Assembly: GCA_029210585.1 (NCBI GenBank)
Contig: JARGFP010000021.1
Coordinates: 20,759 to 84,758 of the forward strand
Length of the DNA stretch: 64,000 nucleotides
Direction of reading: 5' to 3'
From: Bacteroidales bacterium
Lineage (GTDB): Bacteria; Bacteroidota; Bacteroidia; Bacteroidales; GCA-2748055
The notes under the pieces are model-generated. The model had not been told where the DNA came from. It ran no database searches and worked only from the letters and a program-made list of their open reading frames with translations. The translations under genes were made by a program, and so were the position numbers. Shown piece by piece: positions 34,275-43,582 of this stretch (its first letter is position 1; each line of letters begins with the position of its first letter).

Positions 34275-34405
34275 AGCATAGGAAAGAAACTATAAAGAAA
34301 AAATGGAATCAACCAAAATTGGAATCAATTCCCTTTAAAAATACACTCACTGGAGGTTTCGTGGACACTCTTGCTGAAGATGCCACGTATTCACTCCCGT
34401 CTTAA
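34271..34405 (+). CDS. Lasso-type precursor peptide (44 residues)
   Basis: This short ORF encodes 44 residues and overlaps the B2 stop by 4 bp. Leader residues 12-28 read WNQPKLESIPFKNTLTG: W12-x2-P15-x-L17 fits the RRE-binding YxxPxL motif with Trp for Tyr, and Thr27, twelve residues after the Pro, fits the conserved Thr at -2. The predicted core is residues 29-44, GFVDTLAEDATYSLPS. Gly1 would form the macrolactam with Glu8 or Asp9, leaving a tail of seven or eight residues. The C-terminal Ser matches the phosphorylation site of kinase-containing lasso clusters. The call rests on motif fit and position. An alternative core starting at Gly28 would put Glu at position 9. Confidence 0.82.
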   Translation: MKHRKETIKKKWNQPKLESIPFKNTLTGGFVDTLAEDATYSLPS

Positions 34406-34416
34406 AACCCAAATTT

Positions 34417-37071
34417 ATGAAATACCTAATTGGATTCATTACTGCATTTATATTCCTGGCTGGTCTAAATGGTCAGGGTATTATTTCATCAGGAGCGATA
34501 AATGGGAATGGTGATATTACCATCATTCAATCAGAATCTTCATCTAATGGAGATATCTATGTATTTGGGCATTTCACTGGCACAATTGACTACCCCTCTG
34601 TTCTGGGCACCTCTTTAGGTGGTCGTGATTATTTCATTGCAAAAATTGACAGTTCACTTAAAGTACAATGGTTAAGTCAACTATCCAGTCCGTTAAGTGT
34701 TTATGTATACGGCGGAATAACAGTAGATGCAAATAATGATGTGTATGTTACGGGGGGATTCAGAAATTATATCAGGGTCAGTGATGCAGACAGCATATTC
34801 TCCAGTGGTGCATTTGATACGTTCCTCGCAAAATATGATGCTTCCGGTACACCACTTTGGTTAAAAGCTGTTGGTGAAGGAGGTCGTAATGAAAGACCTA
34901 ATGCCTTATCTGTTGATCTGAGCGGCGACCTTCTCATCGGAGCTTTCTTTTCAGATAGCATTCAATTCGATGATAATCTCACATTATACAGTGATGATGG
35001 CATAGATGATTATTTCTATGGAAAGTTTGATCCCAATACAGGGGATAGAATCTGGGCCAGACAGATCATTGGTATTAACAATAACCTCTCGGGTCGAATA
35101 TTCGATATAGTGGCCACATCAGATTCATATTACATGACCGGTCCTTACGCAGATTCAATAGGGTTTGAAAATGATACCATCGTATCCGTCAACAATAATT
35201 ATGACGTGCATTTAATTAAGACCGATCTGGATGGAAATGTGAACTGGGTTCGCTCAATTAAAGGTGATCTGGCAGACAATTCCTGGTCCTTGACCACGGA
35301 TGAGAATGATAATGTGTATATAGCTGGCTGGTATGATACGCCTGCCGGACTTATAGTAGATTCAACTGATTCAGATGAGGTTACTTTCCCCGGCAGTGAT
35401 GGAGATGAGCAACTGAACGTTTTTATAGCCAAATACGATACGCAAGGAACACTCCAATGGATAAGAGCTGGTGACCGTGCAAATCATGGTGGAATTGTTG
35501 ATGAAAAAATATTTGATATAGAAATTTTTGGCGGGCAGTTAAATGTCTGTGGCTATTATGAAAATGTATTCACTTGGGGAGCCAACACCTTAACAAGTAA
35601 TGGCCCTGGTGACTTCAATATGTTTGTTGCAAGTATGACCTTTAACGGTGAGTACCGTAGCGCTGTCAGCTACTCAAGACAGGAAACAAAAAATGGTTAT
35701 GAGGCTTCGAGAACACTATTTCAAAGAGGAGATGAGCTTTATGTTGTCATTGAATCAACCAGCACTAGACTCGTGTATCAGGATAGTATTTACGATAATA
35801 CAGACGGCTTATTGATGGTAGCTATCCTTCAAATAGGATGCCTTCCTTTAGCAATAGGCAATACAGTAGTAACTGATGTGGTAGGATGTAATGGGGATAG
35901 TAAAGGTTCTATTCAAATTGTTGTATCAGCCGATTCTTCGGGCTGGGGGTCACCCTATCTATTTTCTATTGACAATGGGAGCACATACCAGGAAAGTCCG
36001 TTCTTTGATGAATTACCTGCCGGAACATATAATCCTGTAATTTATGATAGCAGGGGGTGTACTTTCGCTGGCGATCCGATTGTGATTGATCAGCCTGATC
36101 CAATTGTTATAGATACAAATTCTGAGAGTGTTCTTTGTTTTGGTGACAATTCAGGATCAATTACGATCAATGTAACAGGAGGAGTGTCACCCTACCAGTA
36201 CTCATCTGATGGTGGTACCACATTCCAGGCAGCTTCAACTTTCTCAGCCCTCACATTCGGAGATTATCCTATCCAGGTACTTGACAGCGATGCCTGTCTT
36301 GCAGAGGGAGATACGATTGAAATCACTCAACCCGAATCACCACTCACCATTGCTCTTGTATCAACAACCGATGTACCATGCAATGGAAAGACGAATGGAG
36401 CGATTGAGGTCAGTGCTGATGGTGGAACTAAACCATACGAATATTCCATCGACGGTTCCAACTACCAGGCAGAAGCAACTCTTGGTTCACTTTCGGCAGG
36501 CACATATACACCTTTGGTATTGGATGCAAATGATTGTGTAACGCAATTAGACGCCGTTGTAACTATTGATGAACCGAAACCTCTTACAATATCCATCGAT
36601 AGTATCAAATCCAAACAAGGAAATGACCTTGGATTAATAATTGCCACTGCATCAGGTGAAACAGGAAATTATACTTTTTCTATTGATCCGGCTATTGGAA
36701 ATCAGGATGAACCTGGTAAATTTACTAATCTTGATAAAGGTATTTACACTGTCACGGTGACAGATGATTTATGTAATAGTACTGATTCTGAAAGTTCTAT
36801 TGAGATTGTAGGTTTCTTTAACTTAGAATACATCCCAGCCTCCATCTACCCGAACCCGTCCTCCGGGATGGTCACGGTGGAATTCACTACCGACAAGCAG
36901 GAGATGACGCTGGAGATTTTTAGTATCGACGGAAGAAGCGTGATGCACCGACAGGTGTACAGCGCTGGCGGGCAGGTTAGGGAAACACTGGATCTTTCAG
37001 GGCTCGACAAAGGCATGTATATGCTCCGGATCGACCAGCAGACCCTCACCAGTGGTGTTGTACTGAAGTAG
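34417..37071 (+). CDS. Type IX-secreted SprB-repeat protein
   Basis: The protein has 884 residues with a signal peptide (MKYLIGFITAFIFLAGLNGQ). The N-terminal half has beta-propeller-like SBBP/PQQ-type repeats (DIYVFGHFTGTIDYP, DVYVTGGFRNYIRV, NVYIAGWYDTPAG). Then come three SprB-type repeats built on C-G/N-G...GG..PY.YS.DGG...L..GTY (near VGCNGDSKGSIQI, LCFGDNSGSITI and PCNGKTNGAIEV). The end is a type A type IX sorting domain (IYPNPSSGMVTVEF ... GLDKGMYMLRI ... SGVVLK). It should be exported and anchored at the surface. The gene starts 11 bp after the precursor stop. Base composition changes abruptly at about 36838: the sorting domain is GC-rich, the rest AT-rich. Confidence 0.88.
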   Translation: MKYLIGFITAFIFLAGLNGQGIISSGAINGNGDITIIQSESSSNGDIYVFGHFTGTIDYPSVLGTSLGGRDYFIAKIDSSLKVQWLSQLSSPLSVYVYGGITVDANNDVYVTGGFRNYIRVSDADSIFSSGAFDTFLAKYDASGTPLWLKAVGEGGRNERPNALSVDLSGDLLIGAFFSDSIQFDDNLTLYSDDGIDDYFYGKFDPNTGDRIWARQIIGINNNLSGRIFDIVATSDSYYMTGPYADSIGFENDTIVSVNNNYDVHLIKTDLDGNVNWVRSIKGDLADNSWSLTTDENDNVYIAGWYDTPAGLIVDSTDSDEVTFPGSDGDEQLNVFIAKYDTQGTLQWIRAGDRANHGGIVDEKIFDIEIFGGQLNVCGYYENVFTWGANTLTSNGPGDFNMFVASMTFNGEYRSAVSYSRQETKNGYEASRTLFQRGDELYVVIESTSTRLVYQDSIYDNTDGLLMVAILQIGCLPLAIGNTVVTDVVGCNGDSKGSIQIVVSADSSGWGSPYLFSIDNGSTYQESPFFDELPAGTYNPVIYDSRGCTFAGDPIVIDQPDPIVIDTNSESVLCFGDNSGSITINVTGGVSPYQYSSDGGTTFQAASTFSALTFGDYPIQVLDSDACLAEGDTIEITQPESPLTIALVSTTDVPCNGKTNGAIEVSADGGTKPYEYSIDGSNYQAEATLGSLSAGTYTPLVLDANDCVTQLDAVVTIDEPKPLTISIDSIKSKQGNDLGLIIATASGETGNYTFSIDPAIGNQDEPGKFTNLDKGIYTVTVTDDLCNSTDSESSIEIVGFFNLEYIPASIYPNPSSGMVTVEFTTDKQEMTLEIFSIDGRSVMHRQVYSAGGQVRETLDLSGLDKGMYMLRIDQQTLTSGVVLK

Positions 37072-37101
37072 AACCAGTTCACTCACATAGCACAGGAAAG
37101 C

Positions 37102-37129
37102 GCGGAGCCACAAGCTTCGCTCTTTTTTT
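37102..37129 (+). terminator. Rho-independent terminator after the SprB-repeat gene
   Basis: Stem GCGGAGC (37102-37108) with GCTTCGC (37114-37120), loop CACAA, then a T-run at 37123-37129. It ends the plus-strand lasso/T9SS transcription unit. Confidence 0.8.
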
Positions 37130-37251
37130 GCGCACTCCCTTCTCCATTCATTCATTTTATATTGCCCCGTGTCACCTCTTCCCCTAAACCTGGCTCCCCG
37201 TACTTGAAATTTTCCTATCTTCGTATCCATAACCTGTAAAACACTGCATCC

Positions 37252-38520
37252 ATGAATATCCTTATCCTTGGTTCGGGCGGACGCGAACATGCACTGGCCT
37301 GGAAAATCGCACAGAGTAAAAAACTCACCCGGCTGTTCATCGCCCCGGGAAACGCCGGAACAGCGGCACTCGGAACCAACCTCGACCTTCCCGCCGAAGA
37401 TTTTGAAGCAGTGAAACAGGCGGTACTCGAAAACCATATCCATATGGTGATCGTCGGACCGGAAGCTCCACTCGTAGAAGGGATTCACGATTTCTTCCTG
37501 GACAATGACGACCTGAAGGAGATCCCGGTAATCGGTCCCACTAAAGCCGGTGCAAGACTGGAGGGCAGCAAGGATTTTGCCAAGCTGTTCATGCTGAAAT
37601 TCAATATCCCGACGGCCGATTTCCGCACCTTCCTCGACTACACCATGCACGAAGGACAAAAATACCTGGCAACGATACAACCACCTTATGTGCTGAAAGC
37701 CGACGGACTGGCGGCAGGGAAAGGGGTGCTGATCCTGCACGACCTGGAAGAGGCGCAACAGGAACTGGAAAATATGATCAGCGGAAAATTTGGTGCGGCA
37801 TCCAAAAAAGTAGTGGTGGAAGAATTCCTGAGCGGCGTGGAGCTCTCTGTGTTCGTGCTCACCGACGGTAAAGGATATGTCGTCCTGCCCGAAGCAAAGG
37901 ATTACAAACGCATCGGGGAAGGAGACACCGGGCTGAATACCGGCGGAATGGGCGCTGTGTCCCCCGTGCCTTTCGCCGACAAAACGTTCATGGAAAAGGT
38001 GGAAAAAAGGATCATCCAACCCACCATTGAGGGACTGATCAGTGAAGGAATTCCCTACAGGGGATTCATCTTCTTCGGACTCATCAACGTGAAAGGCGAT
38101 CCTTATGTAATTGAATACAACGTACGCATGGGGGATCCGGAGGCAGAAGTGGTGCTCCCGAGAATAAAAAGCGATTTCGTGGACCTGCTGACTGCCACGG
38201 CAGAGGGCACACTGAAGGAGGTCACGCTGGAGATCGATCCGCAAACGGTCACAACCGTAATGCTGGTATCCGGTGGCTATCCCGGCAGCTATGAAAAAAA
38301 CAAGCATATTTCCGGTCTGGAAAAGGTGGATGACAGCATCGCCTTCCATGCTGGTACCAGGCTTGCCGGAAAAGAGGTCCTCACCAACGGGGGCAGGGTC
38401 ATCGCCGTCAGCGCCTATGGGGAAAACATGCGGGATGCCCTGTCAAAATCCTACAAAAACGCCGAAATAATCGATTTTGAAAAAAAGAACTACAGGAAAG
38501 ACATTGGATTCGATCTGTAA
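37252..38520 (+). CDS. purD: Phosphoribosylamine-glycine ligase
   Basis: The protein has 422 residues, the standard length. It catalyses the second step of purine synthesis, joining glycine to phosphoribosylamine with ATP. It shows the N-terminal MNILILGSGGREHALAWKIAQS, the ATP-grasp region (YVLKADGLAAGKGVLIL; KVVVEEFLSGVELSVF), the GDTGLNTGGMGAVSPVP signature, and IEYNVRMGDPEAEVVLPR. A TATCTTCG box at 37216-37223 may be the promoter. A membrane-protein gene follows 27 bp later. Confidence 0.97.
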   Translation: MNILILGSGGREHALAWKIAQSKKLTRLFIAPGNAGTAALGTNLDLPAEDFEAVKQAVLENHIHMVIVGPEAPLVEGIHDFFLDNDDLKEIPVIGPTKAGARLEGSKDFAKLFMLKFNIPTADFRTFLDYTMHEGQKYLATIQPPYVLKADGLAAGKGVLILHDLEEAQQELENMISGKFGAASKKVVVEEFLSGVELSVFVLTDGKGYVVLPEAKDYKRIGEGDTGLNTGGMGAVSPVPFADKTFMEKVEKRIIQPTIEGLISEGIPYRGFIFFGLINVKGDPYVIEYNVRMGDPEAEVVLPRIKSDFVDLLTATAEGTLKEVTLEIDPQTVTTVMLVSGGYPGSYEKNKHISGLEKVDDSIAFHAGTRLAGKEVLTNGGRVIAVSAYGENMRDALSKSYKNAEIIDFEKKNYRKDIGFDL

Positions 38521-38547
38521 GAATTTGCCTGGTAACAGGAATCGCAT

Positions 38548-39540
38548 ATGATCCTTCAACTGCTGAAAAACAACCACCTTCCGGGAATCATCTTCCTTGT
38601 ATTCCTGGTTGCGCTTACCTGGCTGAGGTCATTCATTGCCCTGCCGGAACCAGGAGAGGTTGTCTCCATGCCCTTCTACCAACTCGTCTTTGGCGCATTC
38701 GAAGGAAATAAAGTGTTGCCACTGATCTCCGGTATTGTCGTCTATACCATCATCATGTTGCTGATCATCAGGCTGAATGTGCTGCATTTCCTGCTTGATG
38801 ACCGCTCCTACATGCCGGCAGCATTCTTCCTGATGATCGCCGCTTCATGGCCACCTGCCCTGCAGATAAATCCCATCCTGCTAAGCAGTCCATTCCTTGT
38901 ACTGGCCCTGCTGGTGCTGATACGTGGAGACAAACACAGGGCAGAGCCACTGGCCCTTTTCAATGCCACCCTGATTCTCGCACTCGGCAGCCTGTTCTAC
39001 CTGAAAATCATCTGGTTGATCCCCTTCCTGTGGATCTCCGCCTCGGTGATCAGGCCCCTGAAATGGCGGGGGATCATCAACCCGCTGCTTGTATTGCTGC
39101 TCATGGGATTGTTCTTTGTCACTTATTACTGGGTGATCAGGGAAAACCTGTCATTGCTGCCCGAACTGCTTGAAAAACAACTCGCATTCTCCCTCAGGGA
39201 ATTTCCAGGCTTTGATACGCCGGTATACCTGTTACTCGGATACCTGTTTTTGTTAATCCTCATCGCCAGCGTGCATCTCCTTGGCAGGTTCCAGTTCAAA
39301 AAGATCATGGTAAGGAAACTCTACCAGGTATTGTTCATCCTGTTCATCTATTGCCTGCTGTTCTATGTTTTTATTTCCGGGTTCAGATCAGAAGTGCTTA
39401 CGCTGGTGGCCATACCGGTTGCCTACCTGCTGTCCAATTTCTTTCAGCAAAAAAATACCGGGTGGCTGCATGAACTGATGATCTGGATATGGCTGATCCT
39501 GATCATCTATGTCCATTTTGAGGAACTGATCTTTACGTGA
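38548..39540 (+). CDS. DUF6427-type multi-pass membrane protein
   Basis: The protein has 330 residues with about nine or ten hydrophobic helices (GIIFLVFLVALTWL, VLPLISGIVVYTIIMLLII, PFLVLALLVLI, IINPLLVLLLMGLFFVTYYWVI, MVRKLYQVLFILFIYCLLFYVFISG). It fits the DUF6427 family, found next to purD or polyprenyl-related genes in Bacteroidota; no function is known. It follows purD by 27 bp. Its stop overlaps the convergent deacetylase gene by 8 bp (39533-39540). Confidence 0.8.
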   Translation: MILQLLKNNHLPGIIFLVFLVALTWLRSFIALPEPGEVVSMPFYQLVFGAFEGNKVLPLISGIVVYTIIMLLIIRLNVLHFLLDDRSYMPAAFFLMIAASWPPALQINPILLSSPFLVLALLVLIRGDKHRAEPLALFNATLILALGSLFYLKIIWLIPFLWISASVIRPLKWRGIINPLLVLLLMGLFFVTYYWVIRENLSLLPELLEKQLAFSLREFPGFDTPVYLLLGYLFLLILIASVHLLGRFQFKKIMVRKLYQVLFILFIYCLLFYVFISGFRSEVLTLVAIPVAYLLSNFFQQKNTGWLHELMIWIWLILIIYVHFEELIFT

Positions 39541-40144
39541 TTATTTTTGGCTGGTATCCCTCCCGGTGCAAAAATTCAAGCACCCCGGGCAGCGCGGCAA
39601 ACAGGTTTTTACTTGCCTTCACAGAATCATGAAATACGATGACCGAGCCGGGACGAACATTTTCCAGCACGTTCCTGACAACCTGTTCTCCCGGTATACC
39701 GGCGTTATAGTCTACGCTTAACACCGACCACATAATGATCCGGTAGTTCTTATTCAGTGCCCTGACCTGCGCAGGCAGGATCCTGCCATAGGGAGGACGG
39801 AACAAATCCGAATGAATCAGCTCCGCGGCATTGTCCACATCTTCAACATAACTGCGCACGGATGTCCTGAATCCCTTTTTGTGGGAATAGGAATGATTCC
39901 CGACAGCATGTCCCCGCTCAAGGATCTTTGCATAGATCCCGGGGTGTGTTTCCACATTATTCCCAAGACAAAAAAAGGTAGCCCTGAACTGGTGTGCATC
40001 CAGCTGCTCTAACGCCCATTCTGTAATCCCGGGGGTGGGTCCATCATCGAAAGTCAGGTACACATTCTTCTCCCCTGCAGGAAGTTCCCAGGTAAGCGAT
40101 CTGAAGGTCCTGCGTAATAAACGCGGTATCCTGGCGATGAGCAT
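39533..40144 (-). CDS. Polysaccharide deacetylase (NodB-like, CE4)
   Basis: The protein has 203 residues. The CE4 metal motif set is clear: VYLTFDDGPTPGITEW (motif 1 with the Asp pair), GHAVGNHSYSHKKG (motif 2, H-x3-H), FRPPYGRI (motif 3), then MWSVLSVDYNAG and VIVFHDSVKA (motifs 4 and 5). It should remove acetyl groups from an N-acetylated glycan such as peptidoglycan. No clear signal peptide is seen; the N-terminus is short and basic (MLIARIPRLLRRTFRSLTW). The start overlaps the stop of the DUF2723 gene by one base (TGATG). Confidence 0.92.
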   Translation of the reverse strand: MLIARIPRLLRRTFRSLTWELPAGEKNVYLTFDDGPTPGITEWALEQLDAHQFRATFFCLGNNVETHPGIYAKILERGHAVGNHSYSHKKGFRTSVRSYVEDVDNAAELIHSDLFRPPYGRILPAQVRALNKNYRIIMWSVLSVDYNAGIPGEQVVRNVLENVRPGSVIVFHDSVKASKNLFAALPGVLEFLHREGYQPKIIT

Positions 40145-43100
40145 CAGGGACGGTAATATTGCTCAAACACCGGGACGAATCCATCCACCTTTTGCTGCAA
40201 ACGAAGCGCTGTATCGGTTTCACCATATCCCCTGGCTATACTGCTCAATGTATTCAGATCACGGATCATCTGCAGGAAATCATTCTGCATTTTTCCTGCT
40301 TTTGCAGGTTTTGACCGGATCACTTTGCTGAAATATTCCAGCTCCTGCTCGGTAACCTGCTCCATCTTTTCCGTCAGATCCAGGGCTTTCTCCACTGCGC
40401 CTGCAGCATAATAACTCTGGATCAGCGGTACAATGGAAAAATTAAAGGGAATCCGCTCGTGCGGCATATGTTCCATGCAATAATCCAGCACCTCAACTGC
40501 TTTTTCATCGTTGCCCTCATCGGCCAGTGCGCGGGCAAGGGTAGCGTATGCATACCGGTACTTGATGGTCATCCGTACATTGTTCTCATCCATATACACA
40601 TCCGGATTGTCCAGCCCGCCCCATTCAAATTCTTCAACCAGCCGCTGGTACATGCGATCGGTATCGATCACACCCAGCATCGACGAATTTTCAATATTAA
40701 TGGGTGCCACACGATATGCCAGGCCTTCCTGCACAAATGATTGCTCAAGACCCAGGAAATTGTCGTTGGAAACCGTGTTCGAGAAATAAATCGGCCGCTC
40801 CCAGTTGTTATTTGCCAGCATGTCAAGCTGGGCAATGGCATTCTTATAAATAACTTCTTCTCCCAGCCTGAACCGCACCTGGTCAACCAGGTAAGGCGTA
40901 ATTGCTTCGGTTTTGACCATGTCACTCAATCCTGCTGTATCCACCGGCAGCACAAATTTCCTGGCAGGAATAAAATACCTTGAATCCCTGAAGCGCGGAT
41001 CGTCAGAAGCAAGGAAATCAATAGCGTCCTTTAATGGTGCGTAGTCGGAATCGATCGTCCTGATCAGGCTTTCCATGTTCCCGATAAGGTCCTGCAGCCC
41101 TTCCGTGTCGATCGAAATTCTTTCCGCAACTTCATCTCCTGCAAATGCCCGCAAATAAGAATAGAGTCTGAAAGGATCCATCTCATTCTCCAGCGCCTGG
41201 AAAGCTTTGTAATCATTTGGGAATCCCGAAGGAATCCTCGAGGCTTCCACAAGGTCTGCGGCACTGCGGTAGAGGCGCATCACTTCATCATCGTACTTTT
41301 CCCTGTTGGCCGCATACTTCTGCCTGATCAGTGCAGTGGCGGTTTCAACCAGGTAGGCATAATCCCTTGTTCCCTGCCTGTATTGCCTGGTGGTCATGCT
41401 CAGCGGAAGCGGCTCCGACTCATAGAACTTGTACATCATCTGTTCAATGTACCAGTCGGCCGTAAGGTAACTGAGGTTGACCACCCTGACATCGGTACGG
41501 AATCCTTCCACTTCCTGAACATACCAGAGTGGAAAGGTATCGTTATCTCCATTGGTGAAGATGATCGCATTCTCATCACAGGAGTTCAGGTAATTGCGTG
41601 CAAATGCCCTGGCAGTGTAACGCTCCGACCTGTCATGATCATCCCAGTTCTCAACAGCCATCAGACCGGGAACTGCAACCAGCGATATGGCTGTTGCCAA
41701 AATGGGTATGGCTGCATGATCGACGTTCTTCCTGATGTACTCAATGATCCCGACCACCCCAAGACCGATCCATATGGAAAAAGCATAAAAGGATCCGGCA
41801 TAGGCATAATCCCGTTCCCGGGGTTGCAGCGGGTACTGGTTCAAATAAACGACAATGGCAAGCCCGGTAAGTATGAACAGCAGGGCCACGACCCATGCAT
41901 CTTCAATCTTCCTCCTGAAGTGGAAAATCATCCCGATGAGTCCGAAAATCAGCGGCAGGAAGTAATACTTATTATGGGCCTTGTTGTTTTTAATGGAATC
42001 AGGCAGTTCATCCTGGGGCCCCAGCCTGGCTTCATCGATGAATTTTATCCCGCTGATCCAGTTGCCCTTGTGCAGTTCACCATGTCCCTGCAGGTCGTTC
42101 TGCCTGCCGGCAAAATTCCACATGAAATACCGCATGTACATATGTCCAACCTGGTAACGGAAAAAGAACCGCATATTTTCCGCAAAGGTTGGCTTGTCCT
42201 TGGGCGAATTCCTGTCGAACTGCATTTCTCCCATCCGTCCGACCACCGGCTGACCATTTGCATCTGTACGCACGTTATAGAGCCTTGACTCCTTCAGTTT
42301 ACCCCAGTAAATATAATCCTCGGCATGGTTCGCCTGGCTGCTCCACATCCGTGGCAGGAATCCTTCAAATGTATTGTTGTACACATATTTCCGGTCTTTC
42401 ACTATCTCTTCATATTCTTCGTCTCCCTTGTAGTAGCTGGACTTTCCTTCCTCCACCGCCTCGGGCCGGGCATTGAAATAGGCGCCATGAAACAGCGGCC
42501 GGTCGCCATACTGCTCCCTGTTGAGATAGCTGGACAGTGTAAAGATGGTTTCCGGATTACTTTCATCAAGCGGGGTGTTGGCCACCGACCTGATCATAAT
42601 CACTGTATACGTGGAGTACCCCACCATGATCACGAAAAAAGCCAGGAGCACAGTATTCCATATCGCTTTCCCTTTTTTACGGGTGGTATAGATCCCGAAA
42701 ATGATCAGTCCGAACAGCAGGAGCATGGAAAAGATCACTCCTGAATAGAACGGGAGCCCGAAGCTGTTAACAAACAGCAGCTCCACCCTGGAAGCAAACA
42801 CGGGTACGCCGAGAATAATCACCTCCAGGATGACCGCAAGGATCAGCACTGATACCCCGATGGAAGTAAGAAATCCCCTGACCGAGAAGGTATACTTACG
42901 AAAATAGTAAATGAACACGAGTGCCGGCAGGGCCAGCAGGTTCAGCAGGTGCGTCCCGATTGAAATCCCCATCACAAATGCAATGAGGATCAGCCAGCGG
43001 TTGGCATAGGGTTCATCCGCGATGTTCTCCCATTTCAGCATGGCCCAGAATACGAAAGCGGTAAAGAGCGACGAGGTGGCATACACTTCAGCTTCCACTG

Positions 43101-43521
43101 CCGAAAACCAGAAGGTGTCGGAAAAAGTATATGCCAGTGCACCCAGCGCACCTGCTCCCAGGATGGTGATCAGTTCGGGAAGTGCATATTTTTTACTGTG
43201 TCCGTAAAACTTCCTTACCAGGTGGGTGATGGTCCAGAAGAGGAACAGGATCGTAAAGGCACTTGCAAGTCCTGACAATACATTCATGGTATATGCCACG
43301 GCCAGTTCATTTCCCCCGGCAAACAATGTGAAAAACCTCCCCAGGATCATAAAGAACGGTGCTCCAGGCGGGTGGCCCACTTCCAGTTTATAGGCTGTGG
43401 CGATGAATTCACCACAATCCCAGAAGGAGGTGGTGGGTTCAATGGTCAGCAGGTAGGTGACGGCTGCAATCAGGAAAACCGACCAGCCTGTTATTAAATT
43501 ATAGAATCTGAAATTCCTCAT
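40144..43521 (-). CDS. DUF2723 membrane protein (GT-C glycosyltransferase-like)
   Basis: The protein has about 1,125 residues. The N-terminal region is the DUF2723 module: WSVFLIAAVTYLLTIEPTT, SFWDCGEFIATAYKLEVGHPPG and APFFMILGRFFTL, with the Asp and Glu expected at a GT-C active site, followed by about a dozen membrane helices to near residue 600. The rest is a periplasmic part with NGDNDTFPLWYVQEVEG and TPR-like helices near the end. Relatives such as TMEM260 act in protein O-mannosylation, so glycan transfer across the membrane is likely. The ATG at 43521 is preferred to the TTG at 43545 because a TATCTTTG promoter box lies at 43549-43542. Confidence 0.87.
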   Translation of the reverse strand: MRNFRFYNLITGWSVFLIAAVTYLLTIEPTTSFWDCGEFIATAYKLEVGHPPGAPFFMILGRFFTLFAGGNELAVAYTMNVLSGLASAFTILFLFWTITHLVRKFYGHSKKYALPELITILGAGALGALAYTFSDTFWFSAVEAEVYATSSLFTAFVFWAMLKWENIADEPYANRWLILIAFVMGISIGTHLLNLLALPALVFIYYFRKYTFSVRGFLTSIGVSVLILAVILEVIILGVPVFASRVELLFVNSFGLPFYSGVIFSMLLLFGLIIFGIYTTRKKGKAIWNTVLLAFFVIMVGYSTYTVIMIRSVANTPLDESNPETIFTLSSYLNREQYGDRPLFHGAYFNARPEAVEEGKSSYYKGDEEYEEIVKDRKYVYNNTFEGFLPRMWSSQANHAEDYIYWGKLKESRLYNVRTDANGQPVVGRMGEMQFDRNSPKDKPTFAENMRFFFRYQVGHMYMRYFMWNFAGRQNDLQGHGELHKGNWISGIKFIDEARLGPQDELPDSIKNNKAHNKYYFLPLIFGLIGMIFHFRRKIEDAWVVALLFILTGLAIVVYLNQYPLQPRERDYAYAGSFYAFSIWIGLGVVGIIEYIRKNVDHAAIPILATAISLVAVPGLMAVENWDDHDRSERYTARAFARNYLNSCDENAIIFTNGDNDTFPLWYVQEVEGFRTDVRVVNLSYLTADWYIEQMMYKFYESEPLPLSMTTRQYRQGTRDYAYLVETATALIRQKYAANREKYDDEVMRLYRSAADLVEASRIPSGFPNDYKAFQALENEMDPFRLYSYLRAFAGDEVAERISIDTEGLQDLIGNMESLIRTIDSDYAPLKDAIDFLASDDPRFRDSRYFIPARKFVLPVDTAGLSDMVKTEAITPYLVDQVRFRLGEEVIYKNAIAQLDMLANNNWERPIYFSNTVSNDNFLGLEQSFVQEGLAYRVAPINIENSSMLGVIDTDRMYQRLVEEFEWGGLDNPDVYMDENNVRMTIKYRYAYATLARALADEGNDEKAVEVLDYCMEHMPHERIPFNFSIVPLIQSYYAAGAVEKALDLTEKMEQVTEQELEYFSKVIRSKPAKAGKMQNDFLQMIRDLNTLSSIARGYGETDTALRLQQKVDGFVPVFEQYYRP

Positions 43522-43541
43522 GATCTGTGATTTGTATCCCG

Positions 43542-43549
43542 ACAAAGAT
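43542..43549 (-). promoter_or_regulatory. Promoter -7 box of the DUF2723 gene
   Basis: Reads TATCTTTG on the minus strand, 20 bp upstream of the ATG at 43521. It would be followed by DUF2723 and the coupled deacetylase gene. No -33 match seen. Confidence 0.5.
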
Positions 43550-43582
43550 AAAAGGATATCTTAAATGTGGAGGTATAAAAAT

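Noticed and set aside
36997..38349. 450-codon minus-strand ORF opposite purD
   Set aside because: Lies on top of an unmistakable purD frame and also crosses a terminator; only a codon-bias shadow.
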